Notes under the pieces: generated by a model
Told to the model about the DNA's origin: nothing
Database searches by the model: none
What the model saw: only the letters and a program-made list of their open reading frames with translations
DNA from: Achatina immaculata
Lineage: Eukaryota; Mollusca; Gastropoda; Stylommatophora; Achatinidae
Direction of reading: 5' to 3'
NCBI GenBank assembly: GCA_009760885.1
Contig: CM019716.1
Coordinates: 1,679,501-1,743,500, forward strand
DNA length: 64,000 nucleotides
Shown here: piece by piece, positions 1-9,703 of the stretch
Numbering within the stretch: the stretch's first letter is position 1
Layout: each line of letters opens with the position of its first letter
Program-made: the position numbers and the translations under genes

Positions 1-571
1 CATTCAAGTACTTAGGAACGATTATAACAGCTGATGGGAAATGTCACAACGAAATAAAAGGCAGGTGTGCTCAGGCCAAGTCAGCATTCCAGAAAATGAG
101 AAACATCATGTGCAACAGATCCATATCAATGGAAACAAGATTCAGAGTACTTAACTGTTACATCGAGCCAATTCTGTTTTGTGAATGTGAAGCATGGTCC
201 ATGAATAAGAGAGTACAACGAGAAATGGAGGCCATGGAAATATGGTTTAAAAGAAGGATGTTGAAGGTACCATGGACAGCTAAGAAGATCAACGAAGAAG
301 TCTTAAGAGAGGCCGGAGTTAAAAGGCAAATTACAACACAAATCAGAGGCAGACAAGCGAGATTTGTAGGACATTTTCTGAGAAGAGGAAAATTGGAACA
401 CATTGTGGCAACTGGAAAAATTTAAGAAAGAGAGACAGAGGAAGACAGAGATATAAGTTATTGGATGGGCTGTCAGTGTGGCTAGGAAGAAAGCCACCGG
501 CGGATCTCATAATCAAGTCTAAAGACAGAGAATTGTGGATGATCGCTTACGCTACGCGGCATGGGACTTGA
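1..571 (+). pseudogene. RTE-like LINE reverse transcriptase, C-terminal remnant
   Basis: Read from base 3, the frame begins inside a reverse transcriptase thumb region (FKYLGTIITADGK). It continues through a conserved LINE tail (YIEPILFCECEAW, then RFVGHFLRRGKLEH). A one-base frameshift near 422-430 creates a stop at 423-425. The C-terminal motif resumes in another frame (LLDGLSVWLGRK, then RELWMIAYATRHGT) and ends with TGA at 569-571. The fragment runs off the window start, so the catalytic domain is not seen. The family is the endonuclease/RT type common in molluscs and other invertebrates. Broken and not expressed as a functional protein. Confidence 0.85.
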
Positions 572-728
572 CTGATTGATGCATGAACACACGATTACAT
601 GCGAATCATCTACGCGAACTTTTCTATCAAATAAGGAGATTTCAGAATGTAATTTTGAATTCAGTTCTCTAACATAAGCATCAAATGTAGTGTAAAGCTA
701 AAAGCAAGCCTATACCATTAGTAAAATA

Positions 729-765
729 CGACGGGTGATTGATAAGTTCTCGGCATAAGGTACAA
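729..765 (+). repeat. mariner copy 1 left terminal inverted repeat
   Basis: Starts CGACGGGTGATTGATAAG. It pairs with the right repeat at 1986-2022, which ends CTTATCAATCATCCCTCG. The transposase binding site is expected here by family knowledge. Confidence 0.93.
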
Positions 766-909
766 ATACTTGAAACACACAGTTGATATAAGATGCATTT
801 GTAGAAGATCAGCTTAATGTAAGATTAAACACCAAGTTTCAAGAAATTAACTGCAACCACTTTTTTTTTACAAGCTACTGAAGTCGTAAGGGGTGCAGAA
901 ATTGAGAAA

Positions 910-1957
910 ATGGATAAAATTTCTCACTGAGCAGTCATTCGCTACCTCTGCATAAGGGCTTATAGTCGAAGCAGATCCATGAGGATATGGCAGAGACTCT
1001 AGGGGAGAGTGCCCCTTCTTACAGCACAGTGAAGAAATGGGCAGCTGAATTCAAACATGGAAGGGAGAGTCTAGAAGATGATCCCCGTCCAGGAAGACCA
1101 AGAAAGATAACCACCGATGAAACCACCGACAGAATCCATGACGTGATAATGGAGGATCAACGACTAACTTAGCAGTACATCGCTACTGAGTTGGGCATCT
1201 CCCAGGAACGTGTTCATGCCATTATTCACAATGATCTTCGAATGACAACGGTCTCTTCGCGATGGATCCCAAAACATCTTGGAGCTGATCACAAACGACA
1301 GCGTCTCAACATGTTAAAAGACAATCTGGACCATTTTTCTGCAGATCCTGAAAAGTTTCTTCAGCAATTTGTGACTATGGATGAGACTTGGGTTCATCAT
1401 TTTCAGTCAGAAACCAAAGAACAGTCAAAGCAGTGGAAACATCATGGATCCCCACCTCCAAAGAAATCAAGAAAGCTGTGTCTGCAGGCACAGTGCTGGC
1501 TTCTATCTTTTGGGATTCAGAAAGTGTGCTATTGGTAGACTATCTTCAAGAGAGCAGAACGGTCACCAGGGCCTATTACGCTAATCTTGTGAAGCAACTG
1601 CGGGTCAAACTGAAGGAAAAGCGTGGAGGGAAATTGACGAGAGGAGTCATCTTTCATCAAGACAATGCTCCAGTTCACAAGTCGGCGGTGGCAATGGCTG
1701 CCATTCATGAATGCAGCTTCCAGCTTCTTGAACATCCTACTTATTCCCCAGATTTGGCCCCTTCGGACTATTACCTGTTTACCAAACTCAAAAATGACCC
1801 CAGTGATCGCAAATTTGCTTCAGATGATGACTTCATTCATGCTGTAGACCACTTTCTACTGGCACAAGATGATGACTTTTACAAAGAAGGGATCCATATG
1901 CTCCAGGATCGCTGGACTAAGTGCATAAACTTGCAAGGGGACTATGTTGAGAAATAA
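910..1957 (+). pseudogene. mariner transposase, DD34D, disrupted
   Basis: The family start is the ATG at 910 (MDKI). Motifs in order are the helix-turn-helix half (APSYSTVKKWAAEF), GRPRK, ISQERVHAIIH, first catalytic Asp in TMDETWVHHF, second in IFHQDNAPVH, third in YSPDLAPSDYYLF, and the terminal LQGDYVEK with TAA at 1955-1957. There are 34 residues between the second and third Asp, which is diagnostic of mariner. Defects are an in-frame TGA at 928-930, a frameshift around 955-975, a TAG at 1170-1172 and a frameshift near 1460-1475. All three catalytic Asp codons survive. Confidence 0.95.
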
Positions 1958-1985
1958 CCCCAAAAAGTTGGCCACAAATAATCTG

Positions 1986-2022
1986 TTGTACCTTATGCCG
2001 AGAACTTATCAATCATCCCTCG
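1986..2022 (-). repeat. mariner copy 1 right terminal inverted repeat
   Basis: Reverse complement of 729-765 with about two mismatches. Followed by the TA duplication at 2023-2024. Confidence 0.93.
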
Positions 2023-2203
2023 TATAACTCTGATTCCTGCTCTCAGCTCTGTAGCATACATGGTTACACAACGAAACTTTAAACCTACTTCCACAAAATT
2101 AATGAACATCATACAATATCAGCAGAGCAAAGAGTACAAACTATACGAAGACACCTTAAAGTTTATGATTATACTAGATCAGTGATTATCACTTAAGTAT
2201 TTC

Positions 2204-2419
2204 GGACATATTAAACGGTATGAGATTTTGGAGAAGACAGTCAAGGAAGACATACTGGGAAAAAGAAAGAGTGGAAGTCCATGGCGAAGATGGCAACAAG
2301 ACATTGTTGATGTTTTACGAATGGATGCATCAGCAGCAGGGCAACTTGCTTACAGCTGAGCTGCCTTCAAGAGAGCTGTTAAGGAGGCAAATTTCCGCAA
2401 GGGACGTGCTAATGAATGA
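2204..2419 (+). pseudogene. RTE-like LINE C-terminal tail (subfamily B1)
   Basis: One frame reads GHIKRYEILEKT, then SPWRRWQQDIVDVLRMDAS, then FKRAVKEANFRKGRANE and a TGA. The same tail occurs at 37300-37500, 42769-43008, 44505-44899 and 48153-48392. An internal TGA follows the Ser codon of LAYS. It carries only the last 70 or so codons, consistent with 5' truncation during retrotransposition. Confidence 0.85.
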
Positions 2420-3161
2420 ATAAATGAACGGATGATTATCATAAAATTCTACTTTAACTCCAGTTACGTTAGATTAACTGAAATGCCATAACGTAAGTTT
2501 GACTGCAGCTCTATAGCTTTCCAGAAAACACTGTCAATGCACCTGTGTGTAACATAAACATATGGCAGAAATATACCCACATACGAGTTTATCCCTGCAA
2601 TGAAATGTCTAACACTAAAAAAAGCATATTGGGTTATGTTTCGCTTTGACGAAAAACAACGAATAACATTTCAAGCTTCATATTTCCCAAGTGTGAAGTA
2701 GCACAAGTACAATATGAAAAAACAAACGAAGGAGTAACAAGCGACTATGTTTTATAAACTTAAGCATTAATTAAATCGATATTGGGAGTTCCCCCCCCCC
2801 CCAACAGAAGAACAAATGGGCTTACTAAGAGTCCAGATATCGTGGCTTGCGGGTGAACATTGATTGATCCCCACCCCCCCCCCCACTAAATTTAATAAAA
2901 GATATCCAGACATGTAAATTTGATTACAATTTTATAAAAGTAAAAGAAATCAGTCCAAGTATTTGTGCCAGTCGTTCTTCAAGATAAGTTGTTATGTACG
3001 ACGTAAATTTATAAACATTTCTGCACTCGAAGAAGATGGGCGCCTGAGCTAGTTTCTGCGATTCTACGTGGGGAGGCACGGAGAGATTGTAAATAATAAC
3101 TCACACGTTCTTCCGTGAATTCTTCCACGTGTGACTGTTCTCAGGTGTGGATTTATTAAAG

Positions 3162-3165
<4 letters not shown>
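2420..3165. other. unassigned sequence with homopolymer C tracts
   Basis: No coding frame or known repeat was recognised. It contains two C runs (about 2791-2802 and 2873-2884), otherwise AT-rich sequence. Confidence 0.5.

Positions 3166-3231
<66 letters not shown>
3166..3231. repeat. (AT)n microsatellite
   Basis: About 33 uninterrupted AT dinucleotides. Confidence 0.98.
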
Positions 3232-3234
<3 letters not shown>

Positions 3235-3279
3235 TTGAATATAATTGTACGCATTTATTATGTATTAATAGTTAAAATA

Positions 3280-4604
3280 CGAAATCGGTTCAGAAAGCAA
3301 TGCAACACATCGTTTTTCTCAGGAGCTGTTTATTCAAAGAACATAAAATTTATACACAATATACATGGCTATGTCATGTAAACATCGGTATTATTCAACA
3401 TAAACCCCATCAACTTGTACGGCTTTACGCCAGCGCGAAACAAGTACATGCATTCCTACCCCGTGCCAGATTTTCTCTTGATTATGCAGCCATTTCTTCG
3501 CTACATGAATCACTCCTTGGACATATTCAAATCTTACTCACCGGAGTGCATCTTTAAGTGGACCAAACAGATGGAAATCTGCCAAATCAGGACTATAGGG
3601 TGGATGGGGTAGTGCAGTCCAACCCAATTTGGTGATTGCTTCCTGTGTTGCCAGACTTGTGTGAGGGCGCGCATTGTCGTAAAGAAGAAGCAGGTCTGCT
3701 GGATTCTTGTACGGCCAAAACGTCGATTGAATTTTTTTTTCAATATCTTAATGTAAGCTTATGGATTGATTGTCTCTACTCTTGGCATAACATCCACAAG
3801 AATCACACCTTCAATGTCCCAAAAGACAGTGATCATGACCTTTCCAGCTGAAAGAGTTGCCTTGCATTTCTTTCTTAAGGTGATTGCGGATGATGTCACT
3901 CCATTGACTGTCTTTTTGTCTCAGGTTCAAAATGATGTGCCCAGGTTTCGTCACCTGTTACGATCTTAGCTAAAAAGTTCTTTCTCTCAGCATTCAAACG
4001 CTCCAACAATTCAGAAGAAATTGCTTTCCTTTGCAATCGATAGTCATTTGTGAAACTTGGAGGAACCCTAATTGCGAAAACGTTAGAAAATCAGAGAGAT
4101 TTTATAAATGCATTTGCACTACTATTGCTGACTGACAGTTTAAGGCCAATTTTTGAGTAGTGATGCGCCTATCAGTAAGAATAATGCCCTCAGCGTATTT
4201 CAACATTTCTGCCTTGGTGGTTGTGGCAGGACGTCCACCGCGCGGCAGATCATGCAATTCATTATCTCCACTTATTGATTCTTTGAATCTCTGAACCCAG
4301 CAACTGACTGTACTCCTGTCGACTGCAAAACTTCCATACACATCATATAGACGCTTGTGAATGTTCACTACAGTTTCCTTCTCTGCAATGAGAAGTTCTA
4401 TCACAATTCTCTGCTTATGCCGCAAGTTGCTAACACGCTCCATTTCAACGGTTAAGACAGCCATATTCTTTGGCCGGTTGCTGTGCAATTTGGGTCACAC
4501 AGTTGACACATGCCTTATTTAAAATGTGCAAAATTTCATGCTTCTATCTTCATTATTAGCTGAAAAAAAACCGATGTGATGCATTACCTTCTGAACGCCC
4601 CTCG
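3280..4604 (-). mobile_element. mariner-family DNA transposon (copy 2), dead
   Basis: A 1325-bp element is bounded by TA at 3278-3279 and 4605-4606. Imperfect inverted repeats of about 33 bp lie at 3280-3312 and 4572-4604. They share the core GTTCAGAA, AATGCA and CACATCG. The transposase lies on the minus strand. Sequence and termini differ clearly from copy 1, so this is a separate mariner lineage. Confidence 0.93.
3391..4464 (-). pseudogene. mariner transposase (lineage 2), disrupted
   Basis: The N-terminal DNA-binding half is open from about 4464 (MAVLTVEMERV) and includes VDRSTVSCWVQRFK and LPRGGRPATT. The middle is decayed. The second catalytic Asp is in LLYDNARPHTSLATQEAI and the third in PYSPDLADFHLFGPLKDAL, where the usual Pro-Ser between LA and D is missing, shortening the DD34D spacing. 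An in-frame TGA follows (complement of 3538-3540). The C-terminus is still readable (RFEYVQGVIHVAKKWL to VDGVYVE) with TAA at 3391-3393. Inactive. Confidence 0.9.
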
Positions 4605-5743
4605 TAACAATAAATGTTAAATAACAATTGTGAGTCAAAATTTACGGTTAAAGTTTTAGATTTAAAATAGAGTCACTGTTTCCAAGTTTAAAATGTGAAA
4701 TACACAACAGAATCATCGTGTCCAACTTTAAAATGTGAAATACATGACATAATCACTGTATTGAACTTTTCAGACATTCAGAACAATTCCGAATAAAGCA
4801 TTGATTGAAATACACAACAGAATCGCTGTGTTGAACGTATCAGACATCTACACAATTCTGACTGAATTACCACAAAATCCCCGATGTATAAGCACCAAAA
4901 TATTTACCTGTAGCCAAGGGTATTTTTCTAAGACTCAGATGTCCACCTTACTGGGCTTCACGAACGGGCCTTTCACTCTATTCTACAGTGAAGTTCCTTT
5001 ATAACTGCTGGAAGCATTTTCCACGAGTATTCCCAGTTCTCTCAAAGTCAGGCTTCCATTCCCCATGACGCATTTACCTCTACAAAGCTCGGCTAACCTT
5101 CTTTCTTGAGAGGATGTTAACTCTCCCTAAACGAAACTCTCCCCGTTAATTGTCACTCCCATTACTCTTAGACCGGGCCTGAGTAACAGCACTCTCACCA
5201 GGGGCTAGTGTTTCCAGCCTTGCCTGCGCCTGCGTATTTTCAGACATCCAACTCCTTTACCTAAAGCAACCGAGCCTATTCACATCCACATTTTTATTCC
5301 ACAGAACGAAACGGGGGAGACTCGAGGCGAAATAGTTTTGGTGATAAAATGTTTAGAAAACTTCGGGAGAGTTTATTTTTTGCGCACTTTGATACGTCTC
5401 GTCTGAAGAGCTGGCCTAGATTAATCTAAACTTCACTCGCAGATCTCTGCAGTACTAGCTATGGCTAAAAAGCTACAGATAGCATTCTTCAATTTCTGAG
5501 AGCTATCTATAGTATTTACTACAGTTTTAGAATAGTTCTCGAATACTCAAAAACAGTTTGTTAGAAGGCATCGTTGTTTTGCCCCTGGAAAAAGGGAGGG
5601 GGGGGGGGATGGGACAGATATTAAGTGTTTACAGGTGAAAGATCTGAACCCAGACTGCACGAGGTAGTGGTCAGCCAGCAGTAGCAGTCGCTTTCGTGAC
5701 GGCCAGAGAACCAACAATAGCTGATCAAGAAACTGTTCTGCTT
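4605..5743. other. unassigned sequence between mariner copy 2 and a 27-bp satellite
   Basis: No gene recognised. It contains the diverged direct repeats at 4675-4862 and a G run near 5588-5598. Open frames here are short and match no family I know. Confidence 0.5.
4675..4862 (+). repeat. diverged direct repeats
   Basis: The phrase GAAATACACAACAGAATC recurs at about 4695 and 4807, with a third version (GAAATACATGACATAATC) near 4737. Each is followed by a GTGT or GTAT phrase and AACTTT or AACGTA. Partial tandem duplication. Confidence 0.65.
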
Positions 5744-5979
5744 CCTTGCAGTGTTACAGGAAACAGTTACATTACCCGGGTTACAAGAAACCCTTACATT
5801 ACCTGGGTTACAAGAAACCCTTACATTACCTGGGTTACAAGAAATTCTTACATTAACCGGGTTACAAGAAACAGTTACATTATCCAGGTTACAAGAAACA
5901 GTTACATTATCCAGGTTACAAGAAACAGTTACATTATCCAGGTTACAAGAAACCATTAAATTACCCGGGTTACAAGAAA
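5744..5979. repeat. 27-bp minisatellite
   Basis: About 8.5 copies of a unit built on TTACATTACCCGGG and TTACAAGAAACAG. The unit is a multiple of three, so open frames run through it on both strands. These frames are by-products, not genes. Confidence 0.95.
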
Positions 5980-6045
5980 CGAACACTTCAATCTTTTCAT
6001 TTAATCTTTTCTTTGTGTTCGAGCAAAGCGTAAGCTGGAATATTA

Positions 6046-6235
6046 CATGCTATCTTGATGCCGGTTATACTGTTATCTTCATGCCGATTATACTGTTATC
6101 TTGATGTCGGTTATACCGTTATCTTGTTGCCGGTTATACTGTTATCTTGATGCCGGTTATACTTGTTATCTTGATGCTGGTTATGCTGCTACCTTGATGT
6201 CGGTTATACTGCTTACCTTGATACCGGATGTCGCT
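6046..6235. repeat. 23-bp minisatellite
   Basis: About eight diverged copies of a unit containing TATCTTGATGCCGGTTATAC. Confidence 0.93.
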
Positions 6236-6479
6236 TGCACAAAACTTACTTCCGCTTACACGCAGCTTTACGCAGGTAATCTTCAAATGCTTAGTTTAAC
6301 CCATAGACTGCGGGCTTTTTTTCTTTAAGTGCAACAATTCCTTGTTACTTTTTTCTTCTATTTTCATTAAGCAGGATGTATATCCTTTATATCCAGTATT
6401 GAACATTTTTCTTTGCACATGATAGGGAAACATTCAAGCACTACTTTCTTTGTAATTGTTCAGAATAATGGTCCAGATC

Positions 6480-6790
6480 TTCTACTGCTTCTTCTTCTTC
6501 TTCTTCTAGCTTCACTGGAACTGCCAGCTGGCGTTCTGTGCAAATGATGCGGTGAAGATGTTGAGACCCCGCATTGGGTCAATCTGGGAGCGGGTTATGA
6601 CAGATATTTTTTCAGTCATTGGGTGGAGCACAAATGCCGGGGAATGCAATACTTCTTTAGCAGACTCTATCACCCTGGGATTGTGGCGATCCCTGGCCTG
6701 TTAGCCAGGCTAGGCTAGTCCCTAGGAACAGGGTCTTGGTCAGCTGTGGTTCGTTAGCCTTGCCCGAACTGCACCCCCCTACTCCCGACA
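6480..6790 (-). repeat. dispersed repeat family R, minus copy with (GAA)n tail
   Basis: Homologous to 45445-45735 (same strand) and to the split copy at 52938-53028 plus 55058-55255 (opposite strand). Shared phrases include TAGCCAGGCTAG, GCGGGTTATG and AGCAGACTC. On the minus strand it ends in a GAA-triplet run (6485-6507). A short dispersed element ending in a simple-repeat tail looks like a non-autonomous retroelement. I see no RNA polymerase III boxes in it, so its class is unknown. Confidence 0.75.
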
Positions 6791-7420
6791 TTCTAAAGAA
6801 AGAGATGTATTTTTGTATTTACGGCTGATTGTTAATATAACAGAGCTGTACTAGTCCACTCGCGTGTCGCAGTAATCAAATTTGTATCAGCACATTTAGA
6901 ATATGGGCGGGGCTTAGTGTACCGCACTTGATCATGTGACCGGAAGCTGAACTGGAGTTAAGATTTCTGGGGGATTTTCTTGGAAGAGGAGAAGACAGAC
7001 GACAGATCTAGAGGTGGACGGGTGTTTTTGGAATGAGAGATTACATTAAATATCTATCTTCCTACACTGGCTTCCTAGATTATGTCATCTATTTATGTAG
7101 TTGCCGTTCGCGTCGCCACAGAGTTAACGGCGTGGAGTATTTGTCCCTTTGGAGTGACAAAGTGATGTGGTCGTTGCAACTGTATCATTACACCTGTCTG
7201 CATAGTCATAGGAAAGGCCAGATACACATGGCAGAGACAAATACAAGAAGAAGTAGAAGAGAGTTTACGTGTAAAACTTGTCAGTATCACGTTAACTCAT
7301 GCTTGCCTCTGCCAAAAAAAAAAAGCTTTTGCGTTTGTAGGTCGCTCAACACAACTGTTAGTAGTTGTTAAAATGGGTGTTCTGTGTTAATTTAATTTTC
7401 ATATATACTCATAAAAAAGG
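6791..7420. other. unassigned; possible promoter-like motif cluster near 6905-6946
   Basis: No gene recognised. A GC box (GGGCGGGGC, 6905-6913), an E-box-like TCATGTGAC (6932-6940) and an ETS core CCGGAAG (6940-6946) lie within 42 bases. The frame starting at 7033 (112 codons) has no recognisable domain. GC boxes also occur in transposons, so promoter status is weakly supported. Confidence 0.25.
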
Positions 7421-7668
<248 letters not shown>

Positions 7669-9660
7669 CTTATCAGTATGTATCATTCTCTGCAGCTGTA
7701 TATATTTGGAAACAAATTTCAACGAAATCTTGTGCCCTATTAAGACGTAACTGATGTACAAAATTAAGATTGATCTGTACACATTCGCTAATCACAAATA
7801 GCTGGTCATACGTCACATAGTGAGAACACAGATATATCTAAAAAAAACTGAGACTGATCTGAATATTACATTTAAATAATTCCTCTCATTTAGAGAAAAT
7901 TTGAACTATGACCCCTTCGTGTGCACCAAGTTCAGATGATGACTTTTTCTATGGGCACACTTTGTAACAGGGGACCTTAATTTTTCACAATTTTTCCACA
8001 ACCCAGTGGGTTGATCTCTGTATCCTTATATCCCTGTTCGAAACACAGCCGAAAACAAAAATCATCATCTTTATGAGTCATATCATAAACAGCTTTACTT
8101 CAAGAAGATATAAGTAGCTTGGTTTACTTACACACGCTTAGCTGAAATAAAGTTGTAATCTAACAGCTTTTCAGGTACAGCAAGTTTTCAGAGACCAGGT
8201 CCCGTACCTCCATTATTCAGTGTCCACAGCAGCAGGTAGATAAGGTCAAATCCCCGTTTCCACGCCATTAAGACACACCTGGCATACGATATTAGGTCTG
8301 TATTTACAAGACCATTGACGCATGAAATTGTGATATGGCCAGTATCACCTTTCTAGATTTTCTGGAACTTATTTTTAGAGGCTGGCTGGACCCCTGGGTC
8401 TTTTTGGTGGGTACCAGAAAAAAAATCCCCATTGCTGGGGGGAATGCACCATATATAGATGCATGAACCGTGATGTGAACGATTTATGTTAAATGTACGT
8501 CAGATTGCCGACTTCTGTTTCAAGTGGTGGAGAAGTATCTACTAGCAGAAGGAGACAAACTGTGTAGCACTGCATAATCAGAGAAATAAAGGAATATATG
8601 ATATCGAGCGAAGTCCAGCCCCAGGAGTCAAGGACTTCGATACCAAAACGGGTAAGCCAAGAGCCAGGCATGCTTCTATTTAGGGATAACTATAATGATA
8701 ATTAATGTGCGTATATATCTTCAACGATAACAAAGATCACTGTATTGTGGCATAATGATAAAGACAGATAAACAGAAATGAAAAACATGTATCACTTACA
8801 GTTTTCTGAACGCGTCACAAAGAAACAGAAATCTCCACAAGCCAGAAGTCCCAGTGGAACACACAGCAAAGAAAGCGTCTGCACACGCTAGCGTGAACTC
8901 GTCACCAGCAAGGAAAGGATGAGCAACATCAGCCCACCACGAGCCACAGACGAGGGGAGAACTCACTTTCTGGGATTCGAAAATTTAACGAACATTCCAA
9001 AACAAGCTGGCATAGGTGAGACAGGTAAACCGGCCCACGTGCCTTGTTATATGATGGGAGCTTGAATGCCAAATATTTTAGCTATTAGCGTCACAACAGA
9101 TCTACAAAATCGAGGAAAATCTTCACAGAGTGTGCTTCAAATGAACTTCATAATTCAAGTGAAGCACACCGAGATAATATGAATGCTGATACTATACGGA
9201 ACATATTTTCTATATAAACATATCCTACATCAGCGTATCTTAGTTTCATTACATGAAAATATATTATTTCTGAAAATGGTTTGAAGTTACTCGTTTAAAA
9301 AAAACAAACTATAACAAAATAAATGTAATAGTACCACATTTTCAGGTCAACTGATGTTTGCATAGCTTCATTTTCTACACAGTTCTGGCTTCATGTTTGC
9401 CAAACAGGAAACTTGGAAAGTTTTAATTACCTTCGCGTCTCTAACGATACCAGGGCAGGTCGTCAGCTCTCATGGCCGCTGAGTTGCGCTTGCGTATCTC
9501 AAGTTAAAGCTCCAGCGACATCCGGGGAACCTTGACGTCCAAGGAGCAACTGTGGCCCGGTATAACCTCATCTACCTGCCCGTGACAATGACTAATAGAA
9601 AGATAGATGGGTATAAAAAAGGGCAGGTGCATAAATGGTAAGGTAGATAAATAAGTAGAT
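7669..9660. other. unassigned unique-looking sequence
   Basis: About 2 kb with no recognised coding frame, repeat family or RNA gene. The longest open frame (8489-8671, minus, 60 codons) resembles nothing I know. Confidence 0.5.
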
Positions 9661-9703
9661 GAAGAGAAAGATAGAAAGAGAGAGAAAGTTAGAGACAGAG
9701 AAA

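Larger units (their letters stand above)
729..2022 (+). mobile_element. mariner-family DNA transposon (copy 1), complete but dead
   Basis: A 1294-bp element has 37-bp terminal inverted repeats (729-765 and 1986-2022) that differ at about two positions. It is bordered by TA dinucleotides at 727-728 and 2023-2024, the target duplication expected of Tc1/mariner elements. The inside holds one transposase reading frame with stops and frameshifts. Near-identical ends with a decayed gene suggest an element of moderate age that could only have been moved in trans. Confidence 0.95.

Noticed and set aside
7033..7371. 112-codon frame as a small host gene
   Set aside because: No recognisable domain, composition not clearly coding, and it ends in an A run; kept only as unassigned.
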